Notes under the pieces: generated by a model
Databases searched by the model: none
The model's input: the letters and a program-made list of their open reading frames with translations, nothing else
Told to the model about the DNA's origin: nothing
Position numbers and translations under genes: made by a program
Shown here: piece after piece, positions 51,347 through 61,200 of the stretch
How the letters are laid out: every line of letters begins with the position of its first letter
Position numbering within the stretch: position 1 is the stretch's first letter
Origin: Evansella halocellulosilytica
GTDB taxonomy: Bacteria > Bacillota > Bacilli > Bacillales > Salisediminibacteriaceae
DNA length: 64,000 nt
Reading direction: 5' to 3'
NCBI RefSeq assembly: GCF_002335745.1
Contig: NZ_NIST01000001.1
Span: 154,156-218,155 of the forward strand

Positions 51347-51554
51347 GATTATGCTCTCCCTTATAAAAGAAATACTGCGCAAAAGATTAGTGCCTTTCGC
51401 TCAGCTTCAGCTTGTGTGCTTGTTTACTTGCAGCCTTGTGATACAACAAAACTCACTCTATGTTTCACTACTTCACAAAATCATGTGCACCAACACTCGT
51501 TCGTGCAGCTGCATGCCACAAGAAGAGCGGCTGGCAAACTTTAAGTAATTCTAG

Positions 51555-51600
51555 AAAAAAGGAACGACTCGGATCTTGGAATGAGTGGGGCGGTTACTTT
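51555..51600. terminator. Terminator of the exopolysaccharide operon
   Basis: Imperfect stem from AAAAAAGGAAC to GGTTACTTTTTT with GACTC/GAGT inside. It is about 80 bp past the ugd stop and has T-runs on both strands. Confidence 0.55.
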
Positions 51601-51681
51601 TTTCTCGTTTCTTTGACCTTGAAGAATCCATCGGCTGTTGCAGGTTGCACTTTATATACAACAGCCAACGAATTGAATATC

Positions 51682-53034
51682 TTAAACACTTTCTGGTGTA
51701 CGTACTCGATTACTCTCTCTCGTACTTCGCGTCACGGATGGACGGCCGATTGAGTAATAGTCTAGCTCTGCTTCTGTAGCTCGCTCTAAGCTGTAGCAGT
51801 TGCGTCCGTCAAAGACGACCGGCTGCTTCATTTTTTCAGCAAAGATCGCTAAATCTAAGTCTTTAAACTGCGGCCAATCAGTGACGATAAACGCAGCATC
51901 AGCGTCCTTAATTGCTTCTTCTGCGCTTTCGACGTATGACACGCCGCCTGGCATAAAGTTAGGTGCATTGTCCATTGCAATCGGATCAGTGCCGACGACT
52001 TCTGCTCCTTGATGTAAGAGCTCGCCAGCTAATGCAATCGCAGGAGATTCACGCATGTCATCTGTATTCGGTTTAAACGCTAACCCTAATAACGCAATTT
52101 TCTTCCCTTTTAAGTCGCCTAAAACTTCATTCGCTTTATCAACGAGAAGAACTTGCTGTTTCTTGTTCACATTCATAACCGCGCGTACGAGTTCAAAGTC
52201 CTCTCCTACTGTTTCAGCGATTTTCACTAACGCACTCGTATCTTTCGGGAAGCAAGAACCGCCATAACCAATTCCGGCGTTTAAAAATTGGTTACCGATT
52301 CGGCTATCAAGCCCCATACCTTGCGCAACGTCATGGACGTTTGCATTTAACTTTTCACATAAGTTGGAAATTTCATTAATAAAACTAATTTTTGTTGCTA
52401 AAAACGCATTGGATGCGTATTTAATCATTTCTGCGCTTCGAACATCCGTTTTATAAATGTGAATGCCGAATGGCTTATTAATTTCTTCGATTAATGCTGC
52501 CGCTTCTTCACTGTCAGAACCGATGACGATTCGATCACCGTGGAACGCGTCATGAACAGCTGAGCCTTCACGTAAAAACTCTGGGTTTGATACGATCGTC
52601 ACATTGTGCCCTTCTGTGACATGTTCCTGAATGAGTGAAAAAATATAGTCGTTCGTTCCGACCGGGACCGTACTTTTTGTGACAACCGTAATGTCGCCTG
52701 TAATGTTATGGGCAATATCTTTCGCGACTGTTTCAATGAAACGAAGGTCCGCTGTTCCGTCTTCGTTCTCAGGTGTACCGACAGCAATGTAGGCAACGTC
52801 CTTATTAGCAAAGCCTTCTTTATGGTCAACCGTAAATTTCAGACGGCCCGCTTCAATGTTACGAGTCATGATTTCATCTAAACCTGGTTCATAAATCGGT
52901 GATTTTCCCGATTGCATGAAAGCTACTTTGTCTTTATCAATATCAATACACGTCACTTCGTGGCCAATATCGGATAACGCAACACCTGTTACGAGTCCAA
53001 CATAGCCCGTCCCTACTACTGCGATTTTTTTCAT
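51682..53034 (-). CDS. ugd: UDP-glucose 6-dehydrogenase
   Basis: 450 aa. NAD fold VVGTGYVGLVTGVALSD, VAYIAVGTPENEDGTADL, catalytic Cys in GIGYGGSCFPKDTSAL (about 255-260), KGKKIALLGLAFKPNTDDMRESPA, FDGRNCYSLE. Oxidises UDP-glucose to UDP-glucuronate. The normal end is near YYSIGRP; here about 17 further residues (SVTRSTRESNRVRTPESV) follow. Last gene of the operon, 9 bp after gtaB. Confidence 0.96.
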   Translation of the reverse strand: MKKIAVVGTGYVGLVTGVALSDIGHEVTCIDIDKDKVAFMQSGKSPIYEPGLDEIMTRNIEAGRLKFTVDHKEGFANKDVAYIAVGTPENEDGTADLRFIETVAKDIAHNITGDITVVTKSTVPVGTNDYIFSLIQEHVTEGHNVTIVSNPEFLREGSAVHDAFHGDRIVIGSDSEEAAALIEEINKPFGIHIYKTDVRSAEMIKYASNAFLATKISFINEISNLCEKLNANVHDVAQGMGLDSRIGNQFLNAGIGYGGSCFPKDTSALVKIAETVGEDFELVRAVMNVNKKQQVLLVDKANEVLGDLKGKKIALLGLAFKPNTDDMRESPAIALAGELLHQGAEVVGTDPIAMDNAPNFMPGGVSYVESAEEAIKDADAAFIVTDWPQFKDLDLAIFAEKMKQPVVFDGRNCYSLERATEAELDYYSIGRPSVTRSTRESNRVRTPESV

Positions 53035-53043
53035 AGCTGCCTC

Positions 53044-53934
53044 CTATTGTTTCACGAGAAATTTCTTTTGAATTTCTTCCATATATTCTAGCATATCCGA
53101 CTTTAAGTCATCACGTTCTAAGGCAAAGTCAACAGTTGCTTTGACAAAACCAAGCTTGTCGCCAACATCATAACGCTTTCCGGCAAATTCATAAGCAAGA
53201 ACGACTTGATCTTCGTTCATCTTTTTTATCGCATCTGTCAATTGAATTTCGTTCCCCGCTCCTGGTGGCAGCTCATTCAAAATGTCAAAGATCTCTGGAC
53301 GAAGAACATAGCGTCCCATAATCGCATAGTTTGAAGGTGCTTCTTCCATTTTTGGCTTTTCGACTAAATCACTGACATGGATGACACCCTCTTCGACTTC
53401 TGTTGACTTCGGAGATACGATGCCATACTTGGATACATCTTCTTCCGGAACAGGCTGAACACCGACAACAGATGAATGATAGCGATCATACACATCGATC
53501 AGCTGTTTTAAGCACGGTGTTTCGGATTGAACGATATCGTCACCTAATAAAACCGCAAATGGTTCATCACCGACGAAGCTGCTTGCGCATGCAATCGCAT
53601 GTCCTAACCCTTTCGGTTCCTTTTGACGGATGTAATGGATGTTTACCATGTTTGAAATACGCTGAACTTCATCGAGCATGTCCATCTTTTGCTTCTTTAA
53701 CAACGTCTCTTCTAGCTCGTACGATTTATCGAAGTGGTCCTCAATCGCGCGCTTGCCACGTCCGCTAATGATAATAATATCTTCGATTCCAGATTCAATC
53801 GCTTCTTCTACGATATATTGAATCGTCGGCTTGTCTACAATTGGCAGCATTTCCTTCGGCTGTGCCTTCGTTGCAGGTAGAAAACGTGTCCCTAACCCTG
53901 CAGCTGGAATAATCGCTTTTTTGACTTTTTGCAT
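53044..53934 (-). CDS. gtaB: UTP-glucose-1-phosphate uridylyltransferase
   Basis: 296 aa. [35 protein letters not shown] (nucleotide-binding loop, catalytic Lys), [13 protein letters not shown] (metal Asp), [37 protein letters not shown]. Makes UDP-glucose for the dehydrogenase encoded next. ATG with GAGGAG upstream. Confidence 0.96.
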   Translation of the reverse strand: MQKVKKAIIPAAGLGTRFLPATKAQPKEMLPIVDKPTIQYIVEEAIESGIEDIIIISGRGKRAIEDHFDKSYELEETLLKKQKMDMLDEVQRISNMVNIHYIRQKEPKGLGHAIACASSFVGDEPFAVLLGDDIVQSETPCLKQLIDVYDRYHSSVVGVQPVPEEDVSKYGIVSPKSTEVEEGVIHVSDLVEKPKMEEAPSNYAIMGRYVLRPEIFDILNELPPGAGNEIQLTDAIKKMNEDQVVLAYEFAGKRYDVGDKLGFVKATVDFALERDDLKSDMLEYMEEIQKKFLVKQ

Positions 53935-53986
53935 GTCGATTCACTCCTCTTATTGTTTGTTCATAAGCCCTTCCAAGGCTATTAAT

Positions 53987-55039
53987 TTATTTAGATAAGA
54001 ATCCTTCATGTTGAAGAGAAGGAACTTTTTCCTTCATATCGTAATACTCTTTATACCAATCAACAAAATTCTTTAGTCCTTCATCAATCGTTGTCGTCGG
54101 ATTGAACCCTGTTGCCTTGTTCAAACTGTCGATATCTGCATATGTTGCTTGGACATCTCCCGGCTGCATCGGTAAAAACTCTTTTTTCGCCTCAATACCG
54201 AGGTGTTTTTCTAATGTTTGGATAAAGTCCATCAATTTCACCGGCTGATTGTTGCCAATGTTGTATAGTTTGTAAGGTGCATAGCTAGAGCTTGGATCTG
54301 GATTTTCTCGATCCCATGAATCATCCGCTTGAGGCGGCATATCGATTAATCGAACAATCCCATCAACGATATCATCAATATAAGTGAAATCTCGCATCAT
54401 CTCACCATTATTAAACACTTTAATCGTCTTTCCTTCAACGATATTTTTCGTAAATGAATAATACGCCATGTCCGGACGTCCATAAGGACCGTAAACGGTA
54501 AAGAAACGAAGTCCTGTCGTTGGAATGTTGTATAAATGGCTATATGTATGAGCCATTAACTCATTCGACTTCTTCGTTGCCGCATAAAGGCTAATAGGAT
54601 GGTTTACTTCGTCTGATGTCGAGAATGGCATTTTCACATTTGCTCCGTATACCGAGCTCGATGATGCATAAATAAGGTGCTTAATGTCAAAGTGACGGCA
54701 TGCTTCTAAAATATTCGTAAACCCTTGAATATTTGAGTCGATGTACACATGCGGGTTCTCTAAGCTGTAGCGTACACCAGCTTGGGCAGCCAAGTTTATG
54801 ACAACATCAATCTGTTCTTTTGCAAAACAATGATTTAATGCTTCACGATCAGCTAAATCCTCTTCATAAAAAACAAAAGAATCGTAAGAGCGTAAAACCT
54901 CTAAACGATCCTTCTTTAACTGGACATCATAATAATCATTGAGATTATCATAACCAACTACCATATGACCTTCATCTAACAATCTCTTAGCTAGATGCAT
55001 ACCAACAAATCCGGCAGCACCGGTTACTAATATATTCAT
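53987..55039 (-). CDS. NAD-dependent UDP-sugar epimerase (UDP-glucuronate 4-epimerase-like)
   Basis: 350 aa extended SDR. GAAGFVGMHLAKRLL (NAD loop), YDNLNDYYDVQLKKDRL typical of UDP-glucuronate/galacturonate epimerases, SSSSVYG, catalytic YAATKKSNEL, GLRFFTVYGPYGRPDMA. Its neighbours make UDP-glucuronate, so production of UDP-galacturonate is likely. The polymerase gene just upstream overlaps it by 4 nt. Confidence 0.92.
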   Translation of the reverse strand: MNILVTGAAGFVGMHLAKRLLDEGHMVVGYDNLNDYYDVQLKKDRLEVLRSYDSFVFYEEDLADREALNHCFAKEQIDVVINLAAQAGVRYSLENPHVYIDSNIQGFTNILEACRHFDIKHLIYASSSSVYGANVKMPFSTSDEVNHPISLYAATKKSNELMAHTYSHLYNIPTTGLRFFTVYGPYGRPDMAYYSFTKNIVEGKTIKVFNNGEMMRDFTYIDDIVDGIVRLIDMPPQADDSWDRENPDPSSSYAPYKLYNIGNNQPVKLMDFIQTLEKHLGIEAKKEFLPMQPGDVQATYADIDSLNKATGFNPTTTIDEGLKNFVDWYKEYYDMKEKVPSLQHEGFLSK

Positions 55040-56316
55040 ACATTAACTCCTTTATTATTACTAAAATTGTTATTATTTTTTCTACTTATCAATAATGAGA
55101 TTATTCCTACTAATAAAATACCTCTTCCAATAGAATTGTTTAAACTCGCCTGAGCAAAAGAACCAAGCATAACAACAATAAAAGATATAATTGACACATG
55201 AGAGAAAAGTGGGTCCTTAGAAATAATTTCATAAGATTTTATGATCAATAATGCCATTAATACTATGAACAAAATTAATAAAAAAGGACCTCCCTGGATA
55301 AACATGATCACATAATATGAATCTATAGCTTCTCCTGGAAATACATGACCTGGATTAGCCAGCAAGCCAAAAATTTCTTTATTTTGATCAATTAGATATG
55401 TAATGCTATCAGTCCATCGTAGCCCTCTTCCAGATGCCTCCCCAACACTAGTACGAAACATTAATAAATCAAGAACTTCAATTATTCGAGAAAATTGTGA
55501 TTGTATCCTTCCTAAATTGAGAATCCAAGAGAAGTAAGTGATAATGCTTAAAATAGTCATAACCATAATCCCTATAAAAAAGTACTTATAAAGTTTATTA
55601 TTTTTGTATGCAATAATGCCTAAAATTATAGTAAAAAATAAAATCCATATAAGAAATGATGTTCTTTGGCCAGAAGATATCAATGTAATCATCGACATTA
55701 TAAACCAAATAATATTTTTATCTTTTGAAAATATTATTCTTTGTAAAAAGAGTATATTTGCAAATACAGAAAAAGTTCCAAGTGCCGCTATTGAACTGAA
55801 TGCACCTGTAAATCTATTTATATGACCATACCTCAAATCAGAATCACTAAACCTAAGATCTAAGATGTAATTTAAAGAAAGAGATGTATTAAAATTCAAA
55901 AATTGTAACATGACAAAAATAAGATGGACTATTATAGCTATCTTAAGAACAAGGAATAGATCTTTTAAAAAATTACTTTTTTGTTTTATGTAAATATTTA
56001 TGCCAATTAATAATGAAAATAAAAACAAAGACCAGTTAAATATATCCGTTACTAAATATAAAGGATAACTATATATAATCACTCCTAATAATGGATATAA
56101 TATTAAACATAAAATGAAGAATATAATTATGAAAAACTCTATACTATTAATGATTAGGAGTCTTCTTCCTCTTATTAATATCCCAAAAAATAATAGAATA
56201 AGTATTATTGACAAAATATCAATTATTGACACGCTCAAGGCTGACATATTTATCATCGTCATTGACCCTAGACCGGTAAATATAGATACTAAATATACAA
56301 AATAAACTTTTCTCAT
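55036..56316 (-). CDS. O-antigen polymerase/ligase-like protein (Wzy)
   Basis: 426 aa with about 11 membrane helices. A large extracellular loop (LGRIQSQFSRIIEVLDLLMFRTSVGEASGRGLRW) between later helices contains the conserved R-x3-W feature of Wzy_C-like polymerases, followed by WTDSITYL. Links repeat units on the outer face. Very AT-rich, as is usual for Wzy. Confidence 0.82.
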   Translation of the reverse strand: MRKVYFVYLVSIFTGLGSMTMINMSALSVSIIDILSIILILLFFGILIRGRRLLIINSIEFFIIIFFILCLILYPLLGVIIYSYPLYLVTDIFNWSLFLFSLLIGINIYIKQKSNFLKDLFLVLKIAIIVHLIFVMLQFLNFNTSLSLNYILDLRFSDSDLRYGHINRFTGAFSSIAALGTFSVFANILFLQRIIFSKDKNIIWFIMSMITLISSGQRTSFLIWILFFTIILGIIAYKNNKLYKYFFIGIMVMTILSIITYFSWILNLGRIQSQFSRIIEVLDLLMFRTSVGEASGRGLRWTDSITYLIDQNKEIFGLLANPGHVFPGEAIDSYYVIMFIQGGPFLLILFIVLMALLIIKSYEIISKDPLFSHVSIISFIVVMLGSFAQASLNNSIGRGILLVGIISLLISRKNNNNFSNNKGVNV

Positions 56317-56384
56317 AATAAACCTACTTCTTTATTAGAATTTAATGTAAAAATATTATTATAATATAGATAAATTTATTCAAT

Positions 56385-57563
56385 TTATTTTTTTTTCAAT
56401 AATTCTATATATAATTGGTCTAAAGCATCTGCATAGTCTGACATTTTATGCCTTTTTGGAATAATCTGACCTGCTTTAATTCCTTTTTCATGATAGTTAC
56501 CAACTTCTAATTCCTCAATGATTACTTTGGCTAAATCATTTGGGTCAATTTTCCTTTGCCCTGTTAAAGCAAAAGTGTCTGGATCTACAGAATAATTAAT
56601 ACTCGTTTTACCTTTTATTGCCTTTTCTGGTTTTATAAGTCTCCCGTAAGATTCACTTCTTATAACCTCAGGGATACCATCAACCTTAGTTGCAATTGCA
56701 GGAGTATTTTGCATGGCGGCTTCTATTATTACATTTCCTAGCGATTCTCTTATTGAAGGTAAAATTAAATAAGTAGACTCAGCCATGTATCTTGATACTT
56801 CATCTGGACTTACACTTCCTTTAAATGTAACCATATTTTGAATTCCTGATTTTTTTGCACTTTCATATAAAGACTTTAATAGAGGTCCTTCTCCAAGAAA
56901 AACTACATTAACATTAAAGTTCTCTCTAAGTAGTATACTAATAGCATCAATAATTACTTCTGGTGACTTAACTTCATCTAGTCTTCCAACAAACAATAGT
57001 TGGTTCGTTTTTCTCTTAACCCCTTTTACTAACTTTTGTTGCGGGATACCATTGTAAATTGTTATTATTTTCTTTTTATCGGCATTAAACTTCCTTTCCA
57101 GTAGCGATTTAGTTGCTAATGAATTTGCTATTACTACGTCCGATTTCCACAACCAAAACCTGTTACATAATAGACTGATTACTTTGTTCCCACTCCAAGC
57201 AGTACCATGTTCATGGCAAATTAATTTTGTTCTAAAGAGTAAAGTATGAGAAAGAGAAGCCCAAATATTCCCTGTAGAATTTTGCCCGTAAATAATTTTT
57301 ATATTATACTTTGTAACTATCTTGATTATTTGAAAAATAACTCTAAAATCAAATTTAAAAGACCTTTTTGCTTTATAGCATTTAACACCAATAGATTCTA
57401 CTTCATTAATTAAATCTCCGTTATAATTTATAGCAAACACAATATGTTCTTTTAATTTTTGAGGATTTTTTTTCTTGATTTGACGTAAGTAATTTATAAA
57501 CATGACTTGCAACCCAGCTCTTCTAGCTAAAGGAACTACATGTAGAATTTTTGCGTCCAACAT
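56385..57563 (-). CDS. Glycosyltransferase family 4
   Basis: 392 aa. ILHVVPLARRAGLQVMFINYL at the N-terminus, LICHEHGTAWSG, VVIANSLATKSLL, IYNGIPQQKL, QLLFVGRLDEVKSPEVIIDAI, VVFLGEGPL, YLILPSIRESLGNVIIEAAM (E-x7-E motif), VDGIPEVIRSESYGRLI. Retaining GT-B fold. Start is unclear: ATG at 57563 or GTG two codons earlier, both close to AGGTG. Sugar donor unknown. Confidence 0.88.
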   Translation of the reverse strand: MLDAKILHVVPLARRAGLQVMFINYLRQIKKKNPQKLKEHIVFAINYNGDLINEVESIGVKCYKAKRSFKFDFRVIFQIIKIVTKYNIKIIYGQNSTGNIWASLSHTLLFRTKLICHEHGTAWSGNKVISLLCNRFWLWKSDVVIANSLATKSLLERKFNADKKKIITIYNGIPQQKLVKGVKRKTNQLLFVGRLDEVKSPEVIIDAISILLRENFNVNVVFLGEGPLLKSLYESAKKSGIQNMVTFKGSVSPDEVSRYMAESTYLILPSIRESLGNVIIEAAMQNTPAIATKVDGIPEVIRSESYGRLIKPEKAIKGKTSINYSVDPDTFALTGQRKIDPNDLAKVIIEELEVGNYHEKGIKAGQIIPKRHKMSDYADALDQLYIELLKKK

Positions 57564-57667
57564 TAACACCTGCTTTTTATAAGAAATTACATTAATAATA
57601 AAGAATGGAATGAGATATTAGCATAATACATTAATCCTACTAAACTCCTGCTAGTAAAATGGGTATT

Positions 57668-58594
57668 TTAGGATATATCCCTAAAATACCATTCTTTAAA
57701 TCCACTATCACTAAATATATTACTTATTAAAAAGTGATAATATTTACAAGAGCTATAATTATATTCCCTTTTACTTTTAGACTCAATTATTAGAAGGATT
57801 ACTCGAAATAATCCAAACCTTAATTGAGAGCATTCATCAAATTTAATTTTTTCTCTTATTTTCAATTCTTCACAATACAATTGAAATAATTTAAAATCAA
57901 AATCTAAAGTGTCAAAGTCAAGACACAATTCAATAATATCTGTAAGTATCCACTTTCTTTCAAATTGAATTGTTTCAAAATCAAATAATAATATATAACC
58001 CTCTCTATTTGTAAATATATTCATTATATCATTGTGTAATAAATAATCTAACTTCTGTTTCTTTTCTGTTTTTGATAAGGTAAAAAGTAAGATTAAACTA
58101 TCTTTTACTAGCCTCCAATTTTTAGTTTTAATAAATATCCTATATATACTTCTAGGTATTCTAAAAATATATTTCCTTGTAACATAGTTTATTAATTTAT
58201 TTTCCATCTTTTTCTTAAAATTTCTATTATTAACCTGAAATTCCAACATTGTTCTTGTTATAACTTGCGGTTCAACATTATCGTCTAATCCCAATTTGCC
58301 ATCTATATATCCAATCACTAAATATTTATTATTACCATAATGGAATTGTGGGAATTTAAAATAATTATAATTCTCATTTCCACTTATATACCGATAAAAA
58401 GATAACTCATTAATATATGAGACAGAACCTTTAATAAATAACTTCTTTATTAACCCACTAAAACCATCTTTAATCCTATTTTCTTTGTATATTTGTTTAG
58501 TTCCGTCACTAAATTCAAGTAAATAGGTGTCATTTCGCAGCTTTTTTTTTTTATAGTTTCCCTTACTTTGAAGAAATTCCAGCTTATCTTTCAA
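57668..58594 (-). CDS. Kinase-like protein of the polysaccharide locus
   Basis: 308 aa from the TTG at 58594 (AGGGTG 6 nt upstream). Phosphotransferase-like fold: YLLEFSDGTKQIYKENRIKDG (N-lobe Lys), NELSFYRYISGNENYNYFKFPQFHYGN, catalytic LLHNDIMNIFTN (H-x-D-x2-N variant), ILLFDFETIQFERKWILTDIIEL (metal Asp). This resembles LPS-core/Kdo- or APH-type kinases. It may phosphorylate a sugar of the repeat unit. Role inferred from the locus only. Confidence 0.6.
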   Translation of the reverse strand: MKDKLEFLQSKGNYKKKKLRNDTYLLEFSDGTKQIYKENRIKDGFSGLIKKLFIKGSVSYINELSFYRYISGNENYNYFKFPQFHYGNNKYLVIGYIDGKLGLDDNVEPQVITRTMLEFQVNNRNFKKKMENKLINYVTRKYIFRIPRSIYRIFIKTKNWRLVKDSLILLFTLSKTEKKQKLDYLLHNDIMNIFTNREGYILLFDFETIQFERKWILTDIIELCLDFDTLDFDFKLFQLYCEELKIREKIKFDECSQLRFGLFRVILLIIESKSKREYNYSSCKYYHFLISNIFSDSGFKEWYFRDIS

Positions 58595-58604
58595 AAAAAT
58601 CACC

Positions 58605-59738
58605 CTAATAATTTATTTGGTCTAATCTATGAAGTATATCACCCTTGATTTCTCTCATTTCACTTTCTAACCTTTTTCTTAATCTAGCATCTTCTTCTAA
58701 TTTTTTGGAAATATCCTGTAAGAGATTTATGTTAAGTATGTTTATATCTTTGCTTATATTAATTGAGTATTCAATGATATTAAATTGATGCATTAATCCA
58801 GTAACTTTAGGACTGTAGTCGAGACTTATTACCGGAACATTGTTAATTAAAGCTAGTATTAAAGAATGCATTCTCATTCCAATAACATAGTCACATTCCT
58901 GTAATAAGGTGTTAACCTCATTTGAATTATATTTATAAAAAGGTATAATTTCAACATTCCCTTTACCACTTTCTGGTAGTAAATTATATATTGATTGATT
59001 AAATGCCATGTCCCCCTTGCTAGTAGGGATCAAGTAAAAATATGCATCATTATTACTCTCAATATATTCAGATATTACATCACATATTTTCCCACTTATG
59101 TCACCTTTATTAGAATTATATAACGAACCAGTTAGATTTATTGCTATTTTCTTCTTCCTACTGTTTTTAATATTCTTTATCCCTTGATACTTTGTATCAT
59201 TTATAAAAACAATATCTGAACTTACGCTAAAATTCTCATAACCAAATTTTTCAAGAACCGTTTTATCTTGAGGATTTCTTAAGATAATCTCATCATGAAG
59301 ACCAATATAGTTCTTCATTATAAATTCTCCTAATTTAGATTCAGGTTTTATGACACCTATACAAAGACCAAATATTTTTTTTCTTATAAGTTTCATAATA
59401 AATAAGACAGGTAATAAACTAATAATAAAGTTATATCTAAAATTAAGAATTTTCTTATCGAAGCAGATCCCAGCCGTTGTTACAATTATGTCACACTTCA
59501 TTAAGTTTTTAATAGAGCCAAATCCAAAGAACCTCATGGATAAACTCCTAAGAGTTATATCAATTCCTTTAATATTATAAGAACTAAAATAATTTTCTAT
59601 AAAATTTTTATTATAAGTTGGTATATAAAATTCTAAACTGTCATCTTTTTGACTAAAATACTTAAGAATAGTTTCTAGTACAATAGTGTCACCAATATTG
59701 GTACCAGAAAACGATCCTATTATTCCAATTTTCTTCAT
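58605..59738 (-). CDS. Polysaccharide pyruvyl transferase family protein
   Basis: 377 aa. KKIGIIGSFSGTNIGDTIVLETILKYFS at the start and CDYVIGMRMHSLILALINNVPVISLDYSPKVTGLMHQF near the end are the two standard motifs (PF04230). Adds a pyruvate ketal to a hexose of the polymer, giving negative charge. ATG after TAGGAG. Gap of 10 bp to the kinase-like gene. Confidence 0.9.
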   Translation of the reverse strand: MKKIGIIGSFSGTNIGDTIVLETILKYFSQKDDSLEFYIPTYNKNFIENYFSSYNIKGIDITLRSLSMRFFGFGSIKNLMKCDIIVTTAGICFDKKILNFRYNFIISLLPVLFIMKLIRKKIFGLCIGVIKPESKLGEFIMKNYIGLHDEIILRNPQDKTVLEKFGYENFSVSSDIVFINDTKYQGIKNIKNSRKKKIAINLTGSLYNSNKGDISGKICDVISEYIESNNDAYFYLIPTSKGDMAFNQSIYNLLPESGKGNVEIIPFYKYNSNEVNTLLQECDYVIGMRMHSLILALINNVPVISLDYSPKVTGLMHQFNIIEYSINISKDINILNINLLQDISKKLEEDARLRKRLESEMREIKGDILHRLDQINY

Positions 59739-59819
59739 AACATTTCTCCTAACTCAGAATAATGAGAAGTTCAATCTTTATAATATAAATACTCTTAACT
59801 ATAAACAAACATTATCTTA

Positions 59820-61160
59820 TTAAGAATAGTAACGTTCAGTGCCTTTAATAAATGAGTTACTAAGTCTTTTGGTTTTAATTATTGTTAGTATAACTAATAC
59901 AATATTTGTGGACGAACCTGCTACACTATATAAAGCAATTGCTAATAGATCATCATTAAATAAATATGAGCCTACAAATAATCCAGTGATTCTTAACATT
60001 AAGCTTACAATAGATTCTATTAAACTTAGTTTTTGAGCAAATAATACAGGAAGCGTTTGCCTACTTGGCTTCGTAACAAATGTAAACAATAACCATAATG
60101 ACATCCACCTAGCATATTCTCCTGCTTGAACCCATTCTTCACCAAATACAACACTGAATAGTTGTGGCCCAAATATCATTATAATTCCAAATGGAATGAT
60201 TCCAATTGCCCCCATAGATAATGTTCCCATAATCAATAACCTTGTAACGTTTTCTTTATTATTAACAGCTTCAGACATACGAGGAAAAAAAACGTCACTT
60301 ATAGCTTTTCCTATTAGAGTTGAAGGCATCTTTAAGACTCTTTGACCTATAGCATAAAACCCTGCAGCTGCAGGACTAAAAAGAGTTGTTAACATGATTA
60401 CAGGTAAATTTTTTGACACTGCACTTATAAATGTCTGTGGACTCCGATATTGAGGGAAATCTCTATATTTCTTAGCAACTTGACCTATTTTTAAAGTTGA
60501 GTTAGATACACGTGATGGTTCCTTGAGTACTTTGTATTTTTTTAAACCTCTTATAATCAATATATTATGAAGAGCATATCCAATAGTTGATATCCAAATT
60601 AAAGTAGTTGCAAATGGAGATATAAAGCCGAAACCAGTTTTTGTTGCGTTTACTATTAAGGCTTGAGCTACTACTGCTTTTGCTTGTATTGAGAACAGCT
60701 TCTTTCTGATTAACCATTGTATTGTTACTTCAAGCGTTACACTCAAAACCATAACTAATGGTATTAATTGTAAATAAGGGGTTATTGATTGACTATTTAA
60801 CATATTGGTGAAAAAATCACCCATAAACAAGAAAACAATGCTCATTAATGAAGCTGTAACTAGACTAATATAAATAGACAATTTGATTAGCTGTTTGGCA
60901 TCTTTATCTTCTTTGGGTAACACTATTGCTAATGGATATGTCAATGCAGCAATAGGTGAAATAATAGCAATAATGGATAGAAATACCCCTAATATTCCAA
61001 AAGCTTCTGGACCATATAATCGGGTTATTATCGGTGCAAATAAAATAATAATTATTTGTGCCATTGTAGTACCCGCAGCTAATGTTAAAACATTTTTAAC
61101 AAATTTTTTCCTGAAAATTTTATTGAATTGCTTTTTTACTTTTTCAACTTTACTTCCCAT
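59820..61160 (-). CDS. Oligosaccharide flippase (Wzx)
   Basis: 446 aa, 12-14 membrane helices. MATE/MVF-superfamily polysaccharide exporter: VLTLAAGTTMAQIIIILFAPIITRLYGPEAFG, PQYRSPQTFISAVSKNLPVIML, FYAIGQRVLKMPSTLIGKAISDVFFP. Transfers lipid-linked repeat units outwards. Partner of the Wzy-like protein. Confidence 0.9.
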   Translation of the reverse strand: MGSKVEKVKKQFNKIFRKKFVKNVLTLAAGTTMAQIIIILFAPIITRLYGPEAFGILGVFLSIIAIISPIAALTYPLAIVLPKEDKDAKQLIKLSIYISLVTASLMSIVFLFMGDFFTNMLNSQSITPYLQLIPLVMVLSVTLEVTIQWLIRKKLFSIQAKAVVAQALIVNATKTGFGFISPFATTLIWISTIGYALHNILIIRGLKKYKVLKEPSRVSNSTLKIGQVAKKYRDFPQYRSPQTFISAVSKNLPVIMLTTLFSPAAAGFYAIGQRVLKMPSTLIGKAISDVFFPRMSEAVNNKENVTRLLIMGTLSMGAIGIIPFGIIMIFGPQLFSVVFGEEWVQAGEYARWMSLWLLFTFVTKPSRQTLPVLFAQKLSLIESIVSLMLRITGLFVGSYLFNDDLLAIALYSVAGSSTNIVLVILTIIKTKRLSNSFIKGTERYYS

Positions 61161-61200
61161 GATCCATCATCACTTTCTTAAAACATTAAGTAAAAACATT